Shown piece by piece: positions 9,289-17,837 of a DNA stretch of 64,000 nucleotides (position 1 is the stretch's first letter; each line of letters opens with the position of its first letter). The stretch covers positions 248,001 through 312,000 of the forward strand of contig NZ_JAJIRQ010000008.1 in assembly GCF_025717605.1 (NCBI RefSeq), given 5' to 3'. The notes under the pieces were generated by a model. The model made no database searches. It had not been told where the DNA came from and was given only the letters and a program-made list of their open reading frames with translations. The translations under genes and the position numbers were made by a program. The stretch is from Paucibacter sp. TC2R-5 (lineage in GTDB: Bacteria; Pseudomonadota; Gammaproteobacteria; Burkholderiales; Burkholderiaceae_C).

Positions 9289-11469
9289 TCAGAGCGGCTG
9301 CCCGACCAAGCTCAGGCGGATCTGCTCCAGCACATCCTTGGCGCTGGCCGGGATCGGCGTACCGGGGCCGTAGATGCCTTTGACGCCGGCCTCATAAAGC
9401 ATGTCGTAGTCCTGCGCCGGAATCACCCCGCCGACAAACACGATGATGTCGTCGGCGCCCTGCGCCTTCAACGACGCGATGATGGCCGGCACCAGGGTTT
9501 TGTGCCCGGCGGCCAGCGTCGAGATGCCGACCGCGTGCACATCGTTCTCGATCGCCTGGCGCGCGCATTCTTCGGGGGTCTGGAACAGCGGGCCGATATC
9601 GACGTCGAAGCCCAGATCGGCGTAGGCGGTGGCCACAACCTTGGCGCCGCGGTCATGGCCGTCCTGGCCCAGCTTGGCGACCATTACGCGCGGCCGGCGG
9701 CCCTGTTCGACGGCAAAGGCGGCAATCTCTTCTTGCAGCTTGGCCCAGCCCTCGGCCGAGTCATAGGCTGCCGCATAGACGCCGCTGACTTTTTGGGTAT
9801 CGGCGCGGTGACGGCCATAAACCAACTCCAACGCGTCGCTGATCTCGCCGACGGTGGCGCGCAGCCGCATCGCCTTGATGCTGAGGTCCAGCAAATTGCC
9901 CTGACCCGAGCGCGCGGCCTCGGTCAGCGCGTTCAAAGCGGCCTGCACCGCAGTGCTGTCGCGGCTCGCCTTGATGGCCTTGAGCCGCTCAATTTGGCCG
10001 TCACGCACCCGCACATTGTCGACATCCAGAATCTCAATCGGGTCTTCCTTGGCCAGCTTGTACTTATTGACGCCGACGATGACGTCGCGGCCCGAATCGA
10101 TAGCCGCCTGCTTCTGGGCCGCGCTGGCCTCGATCTTGAGCTTGGCCCAGCCAGAATCGACCGCCTTGACCATGCCGCCCATCGCTTCAACTTCCTCGAT
10201 GATGGACCAGGCCTTGTCCGCCATGTCCTGCGTCAGCGACTCCATCATGTAGCTGCCGGCCCAGGGGTCGATCACGTTGGTGATGTGCGTCTCTTCCTGA
10301 ATGATCAGCTGCGTATTGCGGGCGATGCGCGACGAGAACTCGGTCGGCAAGGCGATCGCCTCGTCCAGCGAGTTGGTATGCAGCGACTGCGTGCCGCCGA
10401 ACACCGCCGCCATCGCCTCTATCGTGGTTCTAACGACGTTGTTGTACGGGTCCTGCTCGGTCAGGCTCCAGCCCGAGGTCTGGCTGTGGGTGCGCAGCAT
10501 CAAGCTCTTGGGGTTCTTCGCGTCAAAGCCCTTCATGATGCGGCACCAGAGCAGGCGTGCGGCCCGCATCTTGGCGATCTCCAGATAGAAGTTCATGCCC
10601 ACCGCCCAGAAGAAGCTCAGGCGCGGCGCGAACTCATCGACGCTCAGGCCCTTGGCCAAGGCCGTCTTCACATATTCCTTGCCGTCAGCCAGTGTGAAGG
10701 CCAGCTCCAAGGCTTGGTTGGCGCCGGCCTCTTGCATGTGATAGCCGGAGATCGATATCGAATTGAACTTTGGGCAGTTCTGCGCCGTGTATTCGATGAT
10801 GTCGCCGATGATGCGCATCGACGGCTCGGGCGGGTAGATATAGGTGTTGCGAACCATGAACTCCTTGAGGATGTCGTTCTGGATCGTGCCGCTCAATTTA
10901 TCTTGGCTGACGCCCTGTTCCTCCGCGGCCACCACATAGCCGGCCAGAACCGGCAGCACCGCACCATTCATCGTCATCGAGACCGAGACCTTGTCGAGCG
11001 GGATCTGGTTGAAGAGGATCTTCATGTCCTCGACCGAGTCGATCGCCACCCCCGCCTTGCCAACATCGCCGGTCACGCGCGGGTGGTCGCTGTCATAGCC
11101 CCGGTGGGTGGCCAGATCGAACGCCACCGACACGCCTTGCCCGCCAGCGGCCAGAGCCTTGCGATAGAAGGCATTGCTTTCTTCGGCGGTGGAGAAACCC
11201 GCGTACTGGCGAATCGTCCAGGGCCGCACCGCATACATGGTGGCCTGGGGCCCGCGCAAATAGGGCTCGAAGCCGGGCAAGGTATCGGCATGCGGCAGAT
11301 GCGCCGTGTCAGCCGCCGTGTACAGCGGCTTGACCGTCAGGCCCTCGGGCGTGTGCCAATTCAGCGCCGACACATCACCGCTTGGAGCGGACTTGGCAGC
11401 AGCCTTGCTCCAGTCAGCCAAGCTGGCCTTAGGAAACTCGCTGGACTTGGAATTCGGGGCATCAGACAT
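9289..11469 (-). CDS. Methylmalonyl-CoA mutase, single-chain with cobalamin-binding domain
   Basis: 726 residues, full length for the homodimeric ScpA-type enzyme. It rearranges (R)-methylmalonyl-CoA to succinyl-CoA using adenosylcobalamin. The TIM-barrel half contains [20 protein letters not shown] and the substrate-channel region; the C-terminal cobalamin domain has [10 protein letters not shown] with the cobalt-ligating His at about residue 605, then [11 protein letters not shown] and [10 protein letters not shown]. It is the first gene of the minus-strand operon; GGAG lies six bases upstream of its ATG, and a TATAAT box is present on the minus strand at 11516-11521. The divergent GntR regulator shares this 98-base intergenic region. 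Confidence 0.96.
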   Translation of the reverse strand: MSDAPNSKSSEFPKASLADWSKAAAKSAPSGDVSALNWHTPEGLTVKPLYTAADTAHLPHADTLPGFEPYLRGPQATMYAVRPWTIRQYAGFSTAEESNAFYRKALAAGGQGVSVAFDLATHRGYDSDHPRVTGDVGKAGVAIDSVEDMKILFNQIPLDKVSVSMTMNGAVLPVLAGYVVAAEEQGVSQDKLSGTIQNDILKEFMVRNTYIYPPEPSMRIIGDIIEYTAQNCPKFNSISISGYHMQEAGANQALELAFTLADGKEYVKTALAKGLSVDEFAPRLSFFWAVGMNFYLEIAKMRAARLLWCRIMKGFDAKNPKSLMLRTHSQTSGWSLTEQDPYNNVVRTTIEAMAAVFGGTQSLHTNSLDEAIALPTEFSSRIARNTQLIIQEETHITNVIDPWAGSYMMESLTQDMADKAWSIIEEVEAMGGMVKAVDSGWAKLKIEASAAQKQAAIDSGRDVIVGVNKYKLAKEDPIEILDVDNVRVRDGQIERLKAIKASRDSTAVQAALNALTEAARSGQGNLLDLSIKAMRLRATVGEISDALELVYGRHRADTQKVSGVYAAAYDSAEGWAKLQEEIAAFAVEQGRRPRVMVAKLGQDGHDRGAKVVATAYADLGFDVDIGPLFQTPEECARQAIENDVHAVGISTLAAGHKTLVPAIIASLKAQGADDIIVFVGGVIPAQDYDMLYEAGVKGIYGPGTPIPASAKDVLEQIRLSLVGQPL

Positions 11470-11567
11470 CTAGGACTCCTGCAGACGCAGCATGATAGCG
11501 CGCCAATCATTCATAATTATAAATTCAGAATTGACGCTACACTGACAGTCATCCCCTTCTTTTCCAC
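11470..11567. promoter_or_regulatory. Divergent promoter region of the propionyl-CoA operon and its GntR regulator
   Basis: 98 bases between two divergent starts. An AT-rich core at about 11508-11530 contains attataaa; read on the minus strand it supplies a perfect TATAAT (11521-11516) about 47 bases before the mutase ATG, with no strong -35 match. On the plus strand a TTGACG (11531-11536) lies near the regulator start. FCD-type GntR proteins usually bind a short palindrome overlapping such promoters; the core ataattat is the most symmetric candidate here, but it is short and the assignment is tentative. Confidence 0.5.
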
Positions 11568-12230
11568 ATGACCACCCCGCTCAAGCTCGCCCCACGCGCC
11601 CTCTACCAAGAGGTGGCGGAGCGCTTGCGCCAACAAATCTTCGGTCGCGAACTGGAGCCCGGTGCATGGATCGACGAGCTCAAGCTTTGCGCCGAGCTGG
11701 GCATCAGCCGCACGCCGCTTCGCGAGGCCTTGAAGGTCCTCGCGGCCGAGGGGCTGGTCACGATGAAAGTGCGACGCGGCGCCTATGTGACCGAGATGAG
11801 CGAGCGCGATGTGCGCGAGGCCTATCAGCTGCTGGCCCTGCTGGAGAGCGATGCTGCGGCGCGCGTCGCCCTGAATGCAACAGGCAGCGAATTGGGCGAG
11901 TTGCAATTACTGCATGAGCAGCTGGAGCAACAAGCCCAGGAACGCGACGCATTCTTCGCTGCTAACGAGCAATTCCATCTGCGCCTGCTTGAGATCGAAG
12001 GCAACCGCTGGCGCCAGCAAATCGTCACCGACTTGCGTCGGGTGATGAAGCTCAACCGCCACCATTCGCTGTTCAAGCAAGGCCGCCTGGCCGAGTCTTT
12101 GCAGGAGCACAGGGCCTTGGTGCAAGCCTTGATGCAGCGCCAAGGCGATGCTGCGGCGCGCTTGATGCGGGCACATTTTGACAACGGCTTGGCGGCCGCC
12201 GCCAGCCCCGCTGCGCAGACCACCGTTTAG
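11568..12230 (+). CDS. GntR-family transcriptional regulator (FadR/FCD subfamily)
   Basis: 220 residues. An N-terminal winged helix-turn-helix (ALYQEVAERLRQQIFGRELEPG, then ELGISRTPLREALKVLAAEGLV) is followed by an all-helical FCD ligand domain (residues ~80-210) with the metal-binding pattern of the family (ANEQFHLRLLE, and EHRALVQALMQRQGDAAARLMRAHF). FCD regulators respond to organic acids or acyl-CoA-type ligands. Being divergent from and sharing a promoter region with the mutase operon, it is the obvious candidate regulator of propionyl-CoA metabolism, with methylmalonate, propionate or a related acid as possible ligand (inference). Confidence 0.9.
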   Translation: MTTPLKLAPRALYQEVAERLRQQIFGRELEPGAWIDELKLCAELGISRTPLREALKVLAAEGLVTMKVRRGAYVTEMSERDVREAYQLLALLESDAAARVALNATGSELGELQLLHEQLEQQAQERDAFFAANEQFHLRLLEIEGNRWRQQIVTDLRRVMKLNRHHSLFKQGRLAESLQEHRALVQALMQRQGDAAARLMRAHFDNGLAAAASPAAQTTV

Positions 12231-12279
12231 GAAGGCTCTGGACCTTGGCCTTTGACGCCAGCGGTGGACAATTGCGGCC

Positions 12280-12924
12280 ATGAACGCCCAACAGATCCAA
12301 ATATTTTTCCAAACCCTGCGAGCTGCCAACCCCTCGCCGCAAACCGAGCTGGCCTATGCCAGCGTGTTCGAGTTGCTCGCGGCGGTTTTGCTATCCGCGC
12401 AGGCCACTGACGTTGGCGTCAACAAGGCGACCGCCCGCTTGTTCCCAGCCGCCAACACGCCGCAAAAAATCTTGGCTCTCGGCGAAGAAGGTTTGTGCGA
12501 GTACATCCGCACCATTGGCCTGTATCGCAGCAAAGCCAAGCATTTGATCGCGACATGCCGCATCCTGATCGACAAGCACCAGGGCCAAGTGCCCCGAACG
12601 CGCGAGGCGCTGGAAGAGCTGCCGGGTGTGGGCCGCAAGACCGCCAATGTGGTGCTCAATGTCGCCTTCGGCGAAGCCACCATGGCGGTGGACACCCACC
12701 TGTTCCGGGTCAGCAATCGCACCGGCTTGGCGCCAGGCAAGACACCACTGGCTGTGGAATTGGGCTTGCTCAAGCGAATCCCGGCCGAATTCATGGTGGA
12801 TGCCCACCACTGGCTGATTTTGCATGGGCGCTATATCTGCAAGGCCAGACAGCCACTCTGTGGAAGTTGCTCGGTAGCTTTGCAGTGCGACCACGGTCGC
12901 CGCCTACAATCGACGCCTGCCTAG
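12280..12924 (+). CDS. nth: Endonuclease III (DNA glycosylase/AP lyase)
   Basis: 214 residues. It removes oxidised pyrimidines from DNA and nicks the abasic site. The helix-hairpin-helix is LPGVGRKTANVV with the catalytic Lys at residue 120, the catalytic Asp is residue 138 in VDTHLFRVSNR, and the [4Fe-4S] cluster cysteines are 187, 194, 197 and 203 (C-x6-C-x2-C-x5-C). All key residues are in place and the spacing is canonical. It stands 49 bases after the GntR gene and 15 bases before the coiled-coil gene, probably with its own promoter or readthrough from upstream. Confidence 0.96.
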   Translation: MNAQQIQIFFQTLRAANPSPQTELAYASVFELLAAVLLSAQATDVGVNKATARLFPAANTPQKILALGEEGLCEYIRTIGLYRSKAKHLIATCRILIDKHQGQVPRTREALEELPGVGRKTANVVLNVAFGEATMAVDTHLFRVSNRTGLAPGKTPLAVELGLLKRIPAEFMVDAHHWLILHGRYICKARQPLCGSCSVALQCDHGRRLQSTPA

Positions 12925-12939
12925 CCGCCGCCGGACGCC

Positions 12940-13155
12940 ATGCCAAGCCTCAATGAACTGATAGATCGTGTCGAACGAATCCTGATTCGACACGATGAAC
13001 TGAAACGAACCAATGCCTTGCTTCAAGAGCAAGTGCAGAGCCTGAGCCAGGAGCGCGACAGCCTGCGTTCGCGCTTGAACGCCGCCCGAGCACGCATCGA
13101 TGTTTTGCTCGAGCGCTTGCCGGTTGACAGTGAATCCGGAAAGAATTCCCAATGA
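12940..13155 (+). CDS. Small coiled-coil protein upstream of zapA (TIGR02449-like)
   Basis: 71 residues, nearly all one amphipathic coiled coil with leucine heptads (LNELIDRVERILIRHDELKR, LLQEQVQSLSQERDSLRSRL). It matches the short conserved proteins found directly upstream of zapA in many beta- and gammaproteobacteria. The stop overlaps the zapA start by four bases (ATGA), so the two are coupled. A role in cell division as a ZapA or FtsZ-ring partner is likely from context but not shown by sequence. Confidence 0.82.
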   Translation: MPSLNELIDRVERILIRHDELKRTNALLQEQVQSLSQERDSLRSRLNAARARIDVLLERLPVDSESGKNSQ

Positions 13156-13472
13156 AGCAAATGGAAGTGACCATCATGGGGCAGAGCTATTTGCTCGGCT
13201 GCCCCGAGGGTGGTGAGGCCGCTTTGGCCAAGGCCGTGTCTCAGGTTGACCGCGAGATGAGCGCGATCCGCGACTCGGGCCGCGTCAAGGCTCGTGAGCG
13301 CATCGCAGTTTTGGCCGCTCTGAACCTGGCTTATCAATTGGCCGAGGGCGGCGCGTCCGCAGCCAATGCACAAGCCAAGTCGCGGCCACTCGCTGCTGAC
13401 AACTTGCCCGATCTGGAAAGCCTGATGCGCCGGCTCGACGAAGCCCTTGAGCACGACGGGAAATTGCTCTGA
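13152..13472 (+). CDS. zapA: Cell division protein ZapA
   Basis: 106 residues. ZapA binds and bundles FtsZ at the division ring. The N-terminal domain (MEVTIMGQSYLLGCPEGGEAAL) has the family's conserved MGQ-Y-L-CP pattern, and the middle is a coiled-coil helix (AKAVSQVDREMSAIRDSGRV, ARERIAVLAALNLAYQL). It is translationally coupled to the preceding coiled-coil gene and directly followed by the 6S RNA gene, an arrangement conserved in many proteobacteria. Confidence 0.94.
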   Translation: MKQMEVTIMGQSYLLGCPEGGEAALAKAVSQVDREMSAIRDSGRVKARERIAVLAALNLAYQLAEGGASAANAQAKSRPLAADNLPDLESLMRRLDEALEHDGKLL

Positions 13473-13511
13473 GTTCACGGAACTGTCAGCGTGCAGGCCG
13501 TAGAATCCACC

Positions 13512-13694
13512 CTGTCCACCGCCTTCGCGTGAGCTTTATATTTCCTTGAACCAATGCTCTATGAGCAAGGGCTTGGAACATCGCCCAGCAAGCGTGATCG
13601 TCTCGCGTCAGATGAACCCAATGCTTGGCTGACCTCGCCCACCTGAACCCCTGGTTCAGGAATGCGGCTCATGGTTCGCGGTGGACACCTTTTT
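13512..13694 (+). ncRNA. ssrS: 6S RNA
   Basis: About 180 bases directly downstream of zapA. The 5' segment tgtccaccgc (13513-13522) pairs with gcggtggaca (13678-13687) to close a long hairpin; the adjacent gtgagc and gctcat continue the stem, and an internal hairpin cctgaacc/ggttcagg (13642-13660) is perfect. A T-run at 13690-13694 ends it. A TAGAAT -10 box lies at 13501-13506. The ends, size and zapA-linked location match proteobacterial 6S RNA, which mimics an open promoter and binds sigma70-RNA polymerase in stationary phase. Exact ends are inferred from the structure. Confidence 0.85.
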
Positions 13695-13727
13695 CTAGCT
13701 CACGCCCACAGCGTCGGGCTTTGCCTC

Positions 13728-14204
13728 ATGAACTACTGGCTGATGAAGTCGGAGCCCGCCGAGTGCTCCATCGATGATCTGAGCCGCGCGCCCGCGCAAA
13801 CCTTGCCTTGGACCGGCGTGCGAAACTATCAAGCGCGCAATTTCATGCGCGACCAGATGCAGATAGGCGATGGTGTGCTGTTCTACCACTCGTCATGCCC
13901 AGCGCCTGAAATGATCGGTATTGCCGGCATCGCTCGCGTTGCCAGCAAACCCTATACGGACGCCAGCCAGTTCGACCCGCAAGGCGCCTATTACGACGCC
14001 AAGTCCAAGCCGGAGGCCCCGCGCTGGGTGCTCGTCGATATTGCCTTTGAGCGCAAGACCAAGCTCATCAACCGCACTGCCCTGCGCGCCGATCCTGTCC
14101 TGCAAACCATGCAGGTTTTGCAGCCCGGCAGTCGCTTGTCGATCACGCCGGTCACCCCCGCCGAGTGGGCGCGCTTGCAAGAGTTGCTGCAAGACGCGAC
14201 TTGA
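13728..14204 (+). CDS. EVE domain-containing protein
   Basis: 158 residues from the ATG at 13728 (MNYWLMKSEPAECSIDDL). The frame extends upstream into the 6S RNA gene, which is not coding. The EVE-domain hallmarks are NYWLMKSEP, WTGVRNYQARNFMRD, GDGVLFYHSSC and GIAGIARV. EVE domains are PUA-like and bind modified bases in DNA or RNA; this short stand-alone form is common and its ligand is unknown. Here the gene follows 6S RNA where many proteobacteria have a 5-formyltetrahydrofolate cyclo-ligase gene. Confidence 0.9.
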   Translation: MNYWLMKSEPAECSIDDLSRAPAQTLPWTGVRNYQARNFMRDQMQIGDGVLFYHSSCPAPEMIGIAGIARVASKPYTDASQFDPQGAYYDAKSKPEAPRWVLVDIAFERKTKLINRTALRADPVLQTMQVLQPGSRLSITPVTPAEWARLQELLQDAT

Positions 14205-14213
14205 GGCGTCGCA

Positions 14214-15236
14214 CTAACTGACGAAGGGAATAGCGGCCAGCACCACCTGATTGCCGCCGCGACGCTGCGCCTCTTGTACCGCCGCTTCACTGGCCGCCAG
14301 CAATTCCTCTTGCTTGGATGCGGTGTGGGGGAAGCTGCACACGCCCATCGAGATGGACAGGCCCATGTCCACGCCATTAAGCACGACGATTTGCGCCGTG
14401 CATTGCCGGCGCAACTGCTCCATCCGCGCATGCGCCGTGGCCAGGCCTACGCCCGACAACAAGACCGCGAACCGATCTTCGGCGATGCGGCAAGCCGCAT
14501 CCATAGAGCGGGTGTTTGCGCGCAGCATTCGACCCATGCCCTCGAGCAAACGCTGACTGGCCTCATCACCCATGGCCTGGACCGTTTCCGGCGCGGGGTC
14601 CAAGGCAATGATGACCAACGCAAATTCCCGGTGCTCGCGAGTCGAAAGATCGATTTCGCGCAGCAACTGGTCGTCAAATTGCGCACGCAGATAGAGGCCC
14701 GACAAATCATCGCGCCCACTGCCTTGCTGCAGTTCCCGGCGAATTTGCTCGATGGTTTTTTGCTGTTGTTCAATTTGCTGCAGGGCTCGCTGCAAATGAG
14801 ACTCACGGTGGCGCTCTTCGGTGCGCTCCCGCCAAACCGACAACAGGTGCTCGCTGCCCAGCGGCGCTCGCGTGACGGTGAACTCGCGCCTGCGCCCCGC
14901 CAACTCCAGACGATGCTCGCTGACGACCATAGCGCGTTGCGCCATCACCGACTGCTCGACCCGGCGGATGCCTACCACTTCATCCGAGCGCATCAATTCA
15001 TTGTCGGTGCTGCCGGCCACAGCTCCCTTGCCGAACACATGATCCAGGCCAGCGCTGGCAAAAACATAACGCCCATTGACCAGTGATTTGACCGCAATGA
15101 ATGAATCGAGCGGCTCAATCAAACTCAACAACACCCCCCCAAGCTCCGGCAAGAGCCCTGGCTGGCTGCTCAGCCAATGCGCAAAACTGCCCGCTTTAGG
15201 CAGTGACTCGTCACAAGGATCGGAAGAAGTGTCCAT
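14214..15236 (-). CDS. PAS-like sensor with degenerate GGDEF domain
   Basis: 340 residues. Residues ~40-140 look like a PAS fold (IAVKSLVNGRYVFASAG, then REFTVTRAPLGSEHLLSVWRE), joined by a long coiled coil (~140-170) to a C-terminal GGDEF-type domain. The active-site motif reads AEDRF (residues 252-256) instead of GGDEF, and the first metal-site segment is ALDPAPETV rather than the usual DLDxFKxxND. It is therefore unlikely to make c-di-GMP and may act as a receptor or structural partner. It faces the EVE gene with nine bases between the stops. No membrane segment is evident. Confidence 0.82.
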   Translation of the reverse strand: MDTSSDPCDESLPKAGSFAHWLSSQPGLLPELGGVLLSLIEPLDSFIAVKSLVNGRYVFASAGLDHVFGKGAVAGSTDNELMRSDEVVGIRRVEQSVMAQRAMVVSEHRLELAGRRREFTVTRAPLGSEHLLSVWRERTEERHRESHLQRALQQIEQQQKTIEQIRRELQQGSGRDDLSGLYLRAQFDDQLLREIDLSTREHREFALVIIALDPAPETVQAMGDEASQRLLEGMGRMLRANTRSMDAACRIAEDRFAVLLSGVGLATAHARMEQLRRQCTAQIVVLNGVDMGLSISMGVCSFPHTASKQEELLAASEAAVQEAQRRGGNQVVLAAIPFVS

Positions 15237-15577
15237 GAACTCTCAGTCAAACAAAAACCAGTAGTCACCGATATCGATCGGCTGACCCGCTGTTTGGAAA
15301 TGTAGGCGGCAGCGATAGGCGCGGGCAAGGGGTCGATCAGAAAAACACTGCATTCCCCCCTAGATTCACGACGCTATCGATACTTTGCAAAAGATTCGAA
15401 ACATGCCGCGCAGAATCGCAATTATCTGTTCCAAATGCACCCTGCTTACTCACAAATGCCATGTTACTTGGCTCGCTCGCCCTGATTTCACCAAAGTCCG
15501 ATTCGTCAAAACATGCGCCTGCGGGACAATCGCGTCCAGCGTGCCACCCGGGCACCGCAGATTGAAGCTCAATAGAT
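15237..15577. other. 341-base non-coding stretch, nothing recognised
   Basis: The region between the degenerate GGDEF gene and the flavoprotein gene has a visibly lower GC content than its surroundings. Two short open frames cross it (15385-15591 plus and 15337-15639 minus), but neither has a convincing ribosome site or protein-like composition. The 5' regulatory sequence of both divergent genes must lie here; I see no clear -35/-10 pair or strong hairpin. Confidence 0.5.
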
Positions 15578-16810
15578 ATGCAAAGTTTTGACTTGGTCGT
15601 GATTGGCGCCGGCGCCGCCGGGCTTTTTTGCGCAGGCATGGCCGGCCAGCGAGGGCAGCGCGTGCTCGTGATTGATCACGCCGAGCGCTTGGCCGAGAAG
15701 ATCCGCATCTCGGGCGGCGGGCGCTGTAACTTCACCAACCGGGATGTTGGACCGGCCAATTTCCTTTCAGAAAATCCCGCCTTTTGCCGCTCTGCATTGG
15801 CCCGCTATAGCAGCCAGGACTTCATTGCGCTGGTACAAAAACATGGCATTGGCTTTCATGAAAAGCACAAAGGTCAGCTGTTTTGCGACGACTCCAGCGA
15901 GCAGATCATTCAGATGCTGCTGAGCGAATGCGAGGCAGGCGCCGTGCAGCGCTGGCAACCTTGTACCGTCATCGATGTCCACGCACCAGCCGAGGCCAGC
16001 GGAGCCGTAGCGGGATTCAGGCTCGAAACATCGCGCGGCTTGGTTCAAGCCAAGGCCGTCGTCGTGGCTACCGGTGGACTGTCCATCCCCAAGATCGGGG
16101 CCTCCGACTGGGGCTTGCGTTTGGCCAAACGCCTGGGCCACAACATCATCGAACCACGTGCCGCCTTGGTGCCTTTGACCTTTGACGCCGAGGCCTGGGC
16201 GCCCTTTTCCTCGCTGTCTGGGCTCTCACTACCTGTGATGGTCAGCACCGGCAAGGGCAAGGCACGCGGCCGCTTCCTCGAAGATCTGCTGTTCACCCAC
16301 AGGGGCTTGAGCGGCCCGGCAATTTTGCAGATTTCCAGTTTCTGGAAAGAAGGCGAAAGCCTGCAAATCGACTTGGCACCGGATGTGGATCTGGCCGCCA
16401 AGCTCCTTGAGGCCAAAGTGGAATCTCGCCGCCAACTCGGCAATGAGTTGGCAAGCCTATTCCCGCAGCGCTTGGCGCAAGCCTGGACCGAGCGCCTGGG
16501 CTTGGACGGCAGCCGCACCATGCCCGAGTGCAAGGACCGTGACCTTCAAAATCTCGCCAGCCAGTTGCAGGCTTGGCAGCTGACGCCCAGCGGCAGCGAA
16601 GGCTGGCGCAAGGCCGAGGTGATGCGCGGCGGCGTTGACACGCGCGAGCTGAACTCGCAAGACATGCAGAGCAAACGCGTGCCGGGCCTCTATTTCATTG
16701 GTGAAGTTGTTGACGTCACCGGCTGGTTGGGCGGCTACAACTTTCAGTGGGCCTGGGCCAGCGCGGCGGCTTGCGCAAGATCCTTGGGCGAGAATGTTTC
16801 CAAGGCGTGA
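15578..16810 (+). CDS. NAD(P)/FAD-dependent oxidoreductase, HI0933/YhiN family
   Basis: 410 residues. The N-terminal Rossmann motif FDLVVIGAGAAGLFCAGMAG binds FAD, followed by the family-specific RISGGGRCNFTN and, near the C-terminus, GLYFIGEVVDVTGWLGGYNFQWAWASA (positions ~372-398). These are diagnostic for the HI0933/YhiN (BaiN-like) flavoproteins, which are widespread and of uncertain substrate. The protein is full length. It is followed by the rpsU promoter within about 10 bases of the stop. Confidence 0.92.
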   Translation: MQSFDLVVIGAGAAGLFCAGMAGQRGQRVLVIDHAERLAEKIRISGGGRCNFTNRDVGPANFLSENPAFCRSALARYSSQDFIALVQKHGIGFHEKHKGQLFCDDSSEQIIQMLLSECEAGAVQRWQPCTVIDVHAPAEASGAVAGFRLETSRGLVQAKAVVVATGGLSIPKIGASDWGLRLAKRLGHNIIEPRAALVPLTFDAEAWAPFSSLSGLSLPVMVSTGKGKARGRFLEDLLFTHRGLSGPAILQISSFWKEGESLQIDLAPDVDLAAKLLEAKVESRRQLGNELASLFPQRLAQAWTERLGLDGSRTMPECKDRDLQNLASQLQAWQLTPSGSEGWRKAEVMRGGVDTRELNSQDMQSKRVPGLYFIGEVVDVTGWLGGYNFQWAWASAAACARSLGENVSKA

Positions 16811-16986
16811 AATTCAGGCTACAATCGCTTTCTTTGCTGGCAAACCCTGCGCGTCGATTCGCAACTTATCTGAAGCGGATTTCCGGATAAGCCGTTTCAG
16901 ACACCGATTTCAAAGCTGTAACTAATGAGCAGCGCGAATGAAGTGAGTGACGAACACCGAGCGCATATTGAAGGAACTACCTTTTC
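16811..16986 (+). promoter_or_regulatory. rpsU promoter and long 5' leader
   Basis: A TACAAT -10 box lies at 16820-16825, leaving a leader of about 155 bases before the rpsU ATG. The leader contains a possible stem (cttatc near 16864 with gataag near 16885) and flanking complementary pieces (tgaagcgg / ccgtttca). GAAGGA precedes the start. The length and pairing suggest translational control, as for other ribosomal-protein genes, but no known leader class is recognised. Confidence 0.5.
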
Positions 16987-17199
16987 ATGACAACGATTCG
17001 CGTCAAAGAGAACGAGCCATTTGATGTGGCTCTGCGCCGTTTTAAGCGCACTATTGAAAAACTCGGCTTGCTGACTGACCTGCGCGCCCGTGAGTTTTAC
17101 GAGAAGCCAACGGCTGAGCGCAAGCGCAAGAAGGCTGCGGCCGTCAAGCGCAACTACAAGCGCATTCGCAGCATGCAACTGCCGAAGAAGCTGTTCTGA
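16987..17199 (+). CDS. rpsU: 30S ribosomal protein S21
   Basis: 70 residues, the normal length. It starts [20 protein letters not shown] and has the very basic C-terminal tail ([19 protein letters not shown]) of S21, which sits near the anti-Shine-Dalgarno region of 16S rRNA and helps mRNA initiation. A strong terminator follows at 17288-17327, so it can be transcribed as a single gene; yqeY comes next, as in many proteobacteria. Confidence 0.97.
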   Translation: MTTIRVKENEPFDVALRRFKRTIEKLGLLTDLRAREFYEKPTAERKRKKAAAVKRNYKRIRSMQLPKKLF

Positions 17200-17287
17200 T
17201 CGTCTTTTAGAGATCTGACGCTTCGTGCGGGCTTGATTGCCCCGCAGTGATTAAACAAAATTTGATTGCTGCGTACAAAGCACCCAG

Positions 17288-17327
17288 AAAAAGCCCGCAC
17301 AGGACGCTGTAGCGGGCTTTTTCTTTT
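17288..17327 (+). terminator. Rho-independent terminator after rpsU
   Basis: The arms aaaaagcccgc (17288-17298) and gcgggcttttt (17312-17322) pair around a 13-base loop and are followed by further T-rich sequence. It lies about 90 bases after the rpsU stop and about 57 bases before yqeY. Confidence 0.88.
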
Positions 17328-17383
17328 GACGAAGCGATTTGCTGTTCACAATTCCTCCCGTACCGATTGATCAAGGATTCGCC

Positions 17384-17830
17384 ATGAGCCTGAAAGAACG
17401 CATTACCGAAGACATGAAGGCCGCGATGCGCGCCAAAGAAGCCGACAAGCTGACCACCATCCGCGGTCTGCTGGCCGCCATCAAGCAAAAAGAAGTCGAC
17501 GAGCGCATCGTGGTGGATGACGTCGGCGTGATTGCCATCGTCGACAAGCTGATCAAACAACGCAAGGATTCGATCACGCAGTTCACCGCCGGCGGCCGAC
17601 AAGATCTGGCCGATAAGGAAGCCGTCGAACTCAAGGTGCTGGAGGTCTACTTGCCGCAGCGCATGAACGCCGACGAAGTCCAACAAGCAGTGAGCGCGAT
17701 CGTCACCGAGTTGGGCGCCAAGAGTGCTGCCGATATGGGCCGCGTGATGGCTGCAGTCAAGGCGCAGCTGAGTGGCAAAGCCGATATGGCCTTGGTTTCC
17801 GCCGCCGTCAAACAAGCCTTGAGCAGCTGA
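17384..17830 (+). CDS. yqeY: GatB/YqeY domain protein
   Basis: 148 residues from the ATG at 17384 (MSLKERITEDMKAAMRAKE), preceded by AAGGA. A 45-base longer frame crosses the rpsU terminator region and is not the start. The all-helical YqeY fold shows as TIRGLLAAIKQKEVDE, ELKVLEVYLPQRMNADEVQQ and ADMGRVMAAVKAQLSGKADM. It resembles the tRNA-binding tail of amidotransferase subunit GatB; in stand-alone form its role is unclear, perhaps tRNA-related. Usually rpsU-yqeY is followed by dnaG and rpoD; here it is followed by a TRAP transporter. Confidence 0.93.
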   Translation: MSLKERITEDMKAAMRAKEADKLTTIRGLLAAIKQKEVDERIVVDDVGVIAIVDKLIKQRKDSITQFTAGGRQDLADKEAVELKVLEVYLPQRMNADEVQQAVSAIVTELGAKSAADMGRVMAAVKAQLSGKADMALVSAAVKQALSS

Positions 17831-17837
17831 GCTCAGC

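Noticed and set aside
9502-11571. 689-codon plus-strand frame opposite methylmalonyl-CoA mutase
   Set aside because: The mutase frame has full-length family similarity and the B12 motif; the antisense product is a compositional shadow.
13662-13727. N-terminal extension of the EVE protein
   Set aside because: It runs through the 3' end and terminator of 6S RNA; EVE homology begins at the ATG at 13728.
15337-15639. Short frames in the 341-base gap (15337-15639 minus, 15385-15591 plus)
   Set aside because: No convincing ribosome site and no protein-like pattern; the minus frame also overlaps the flavoprotein start.
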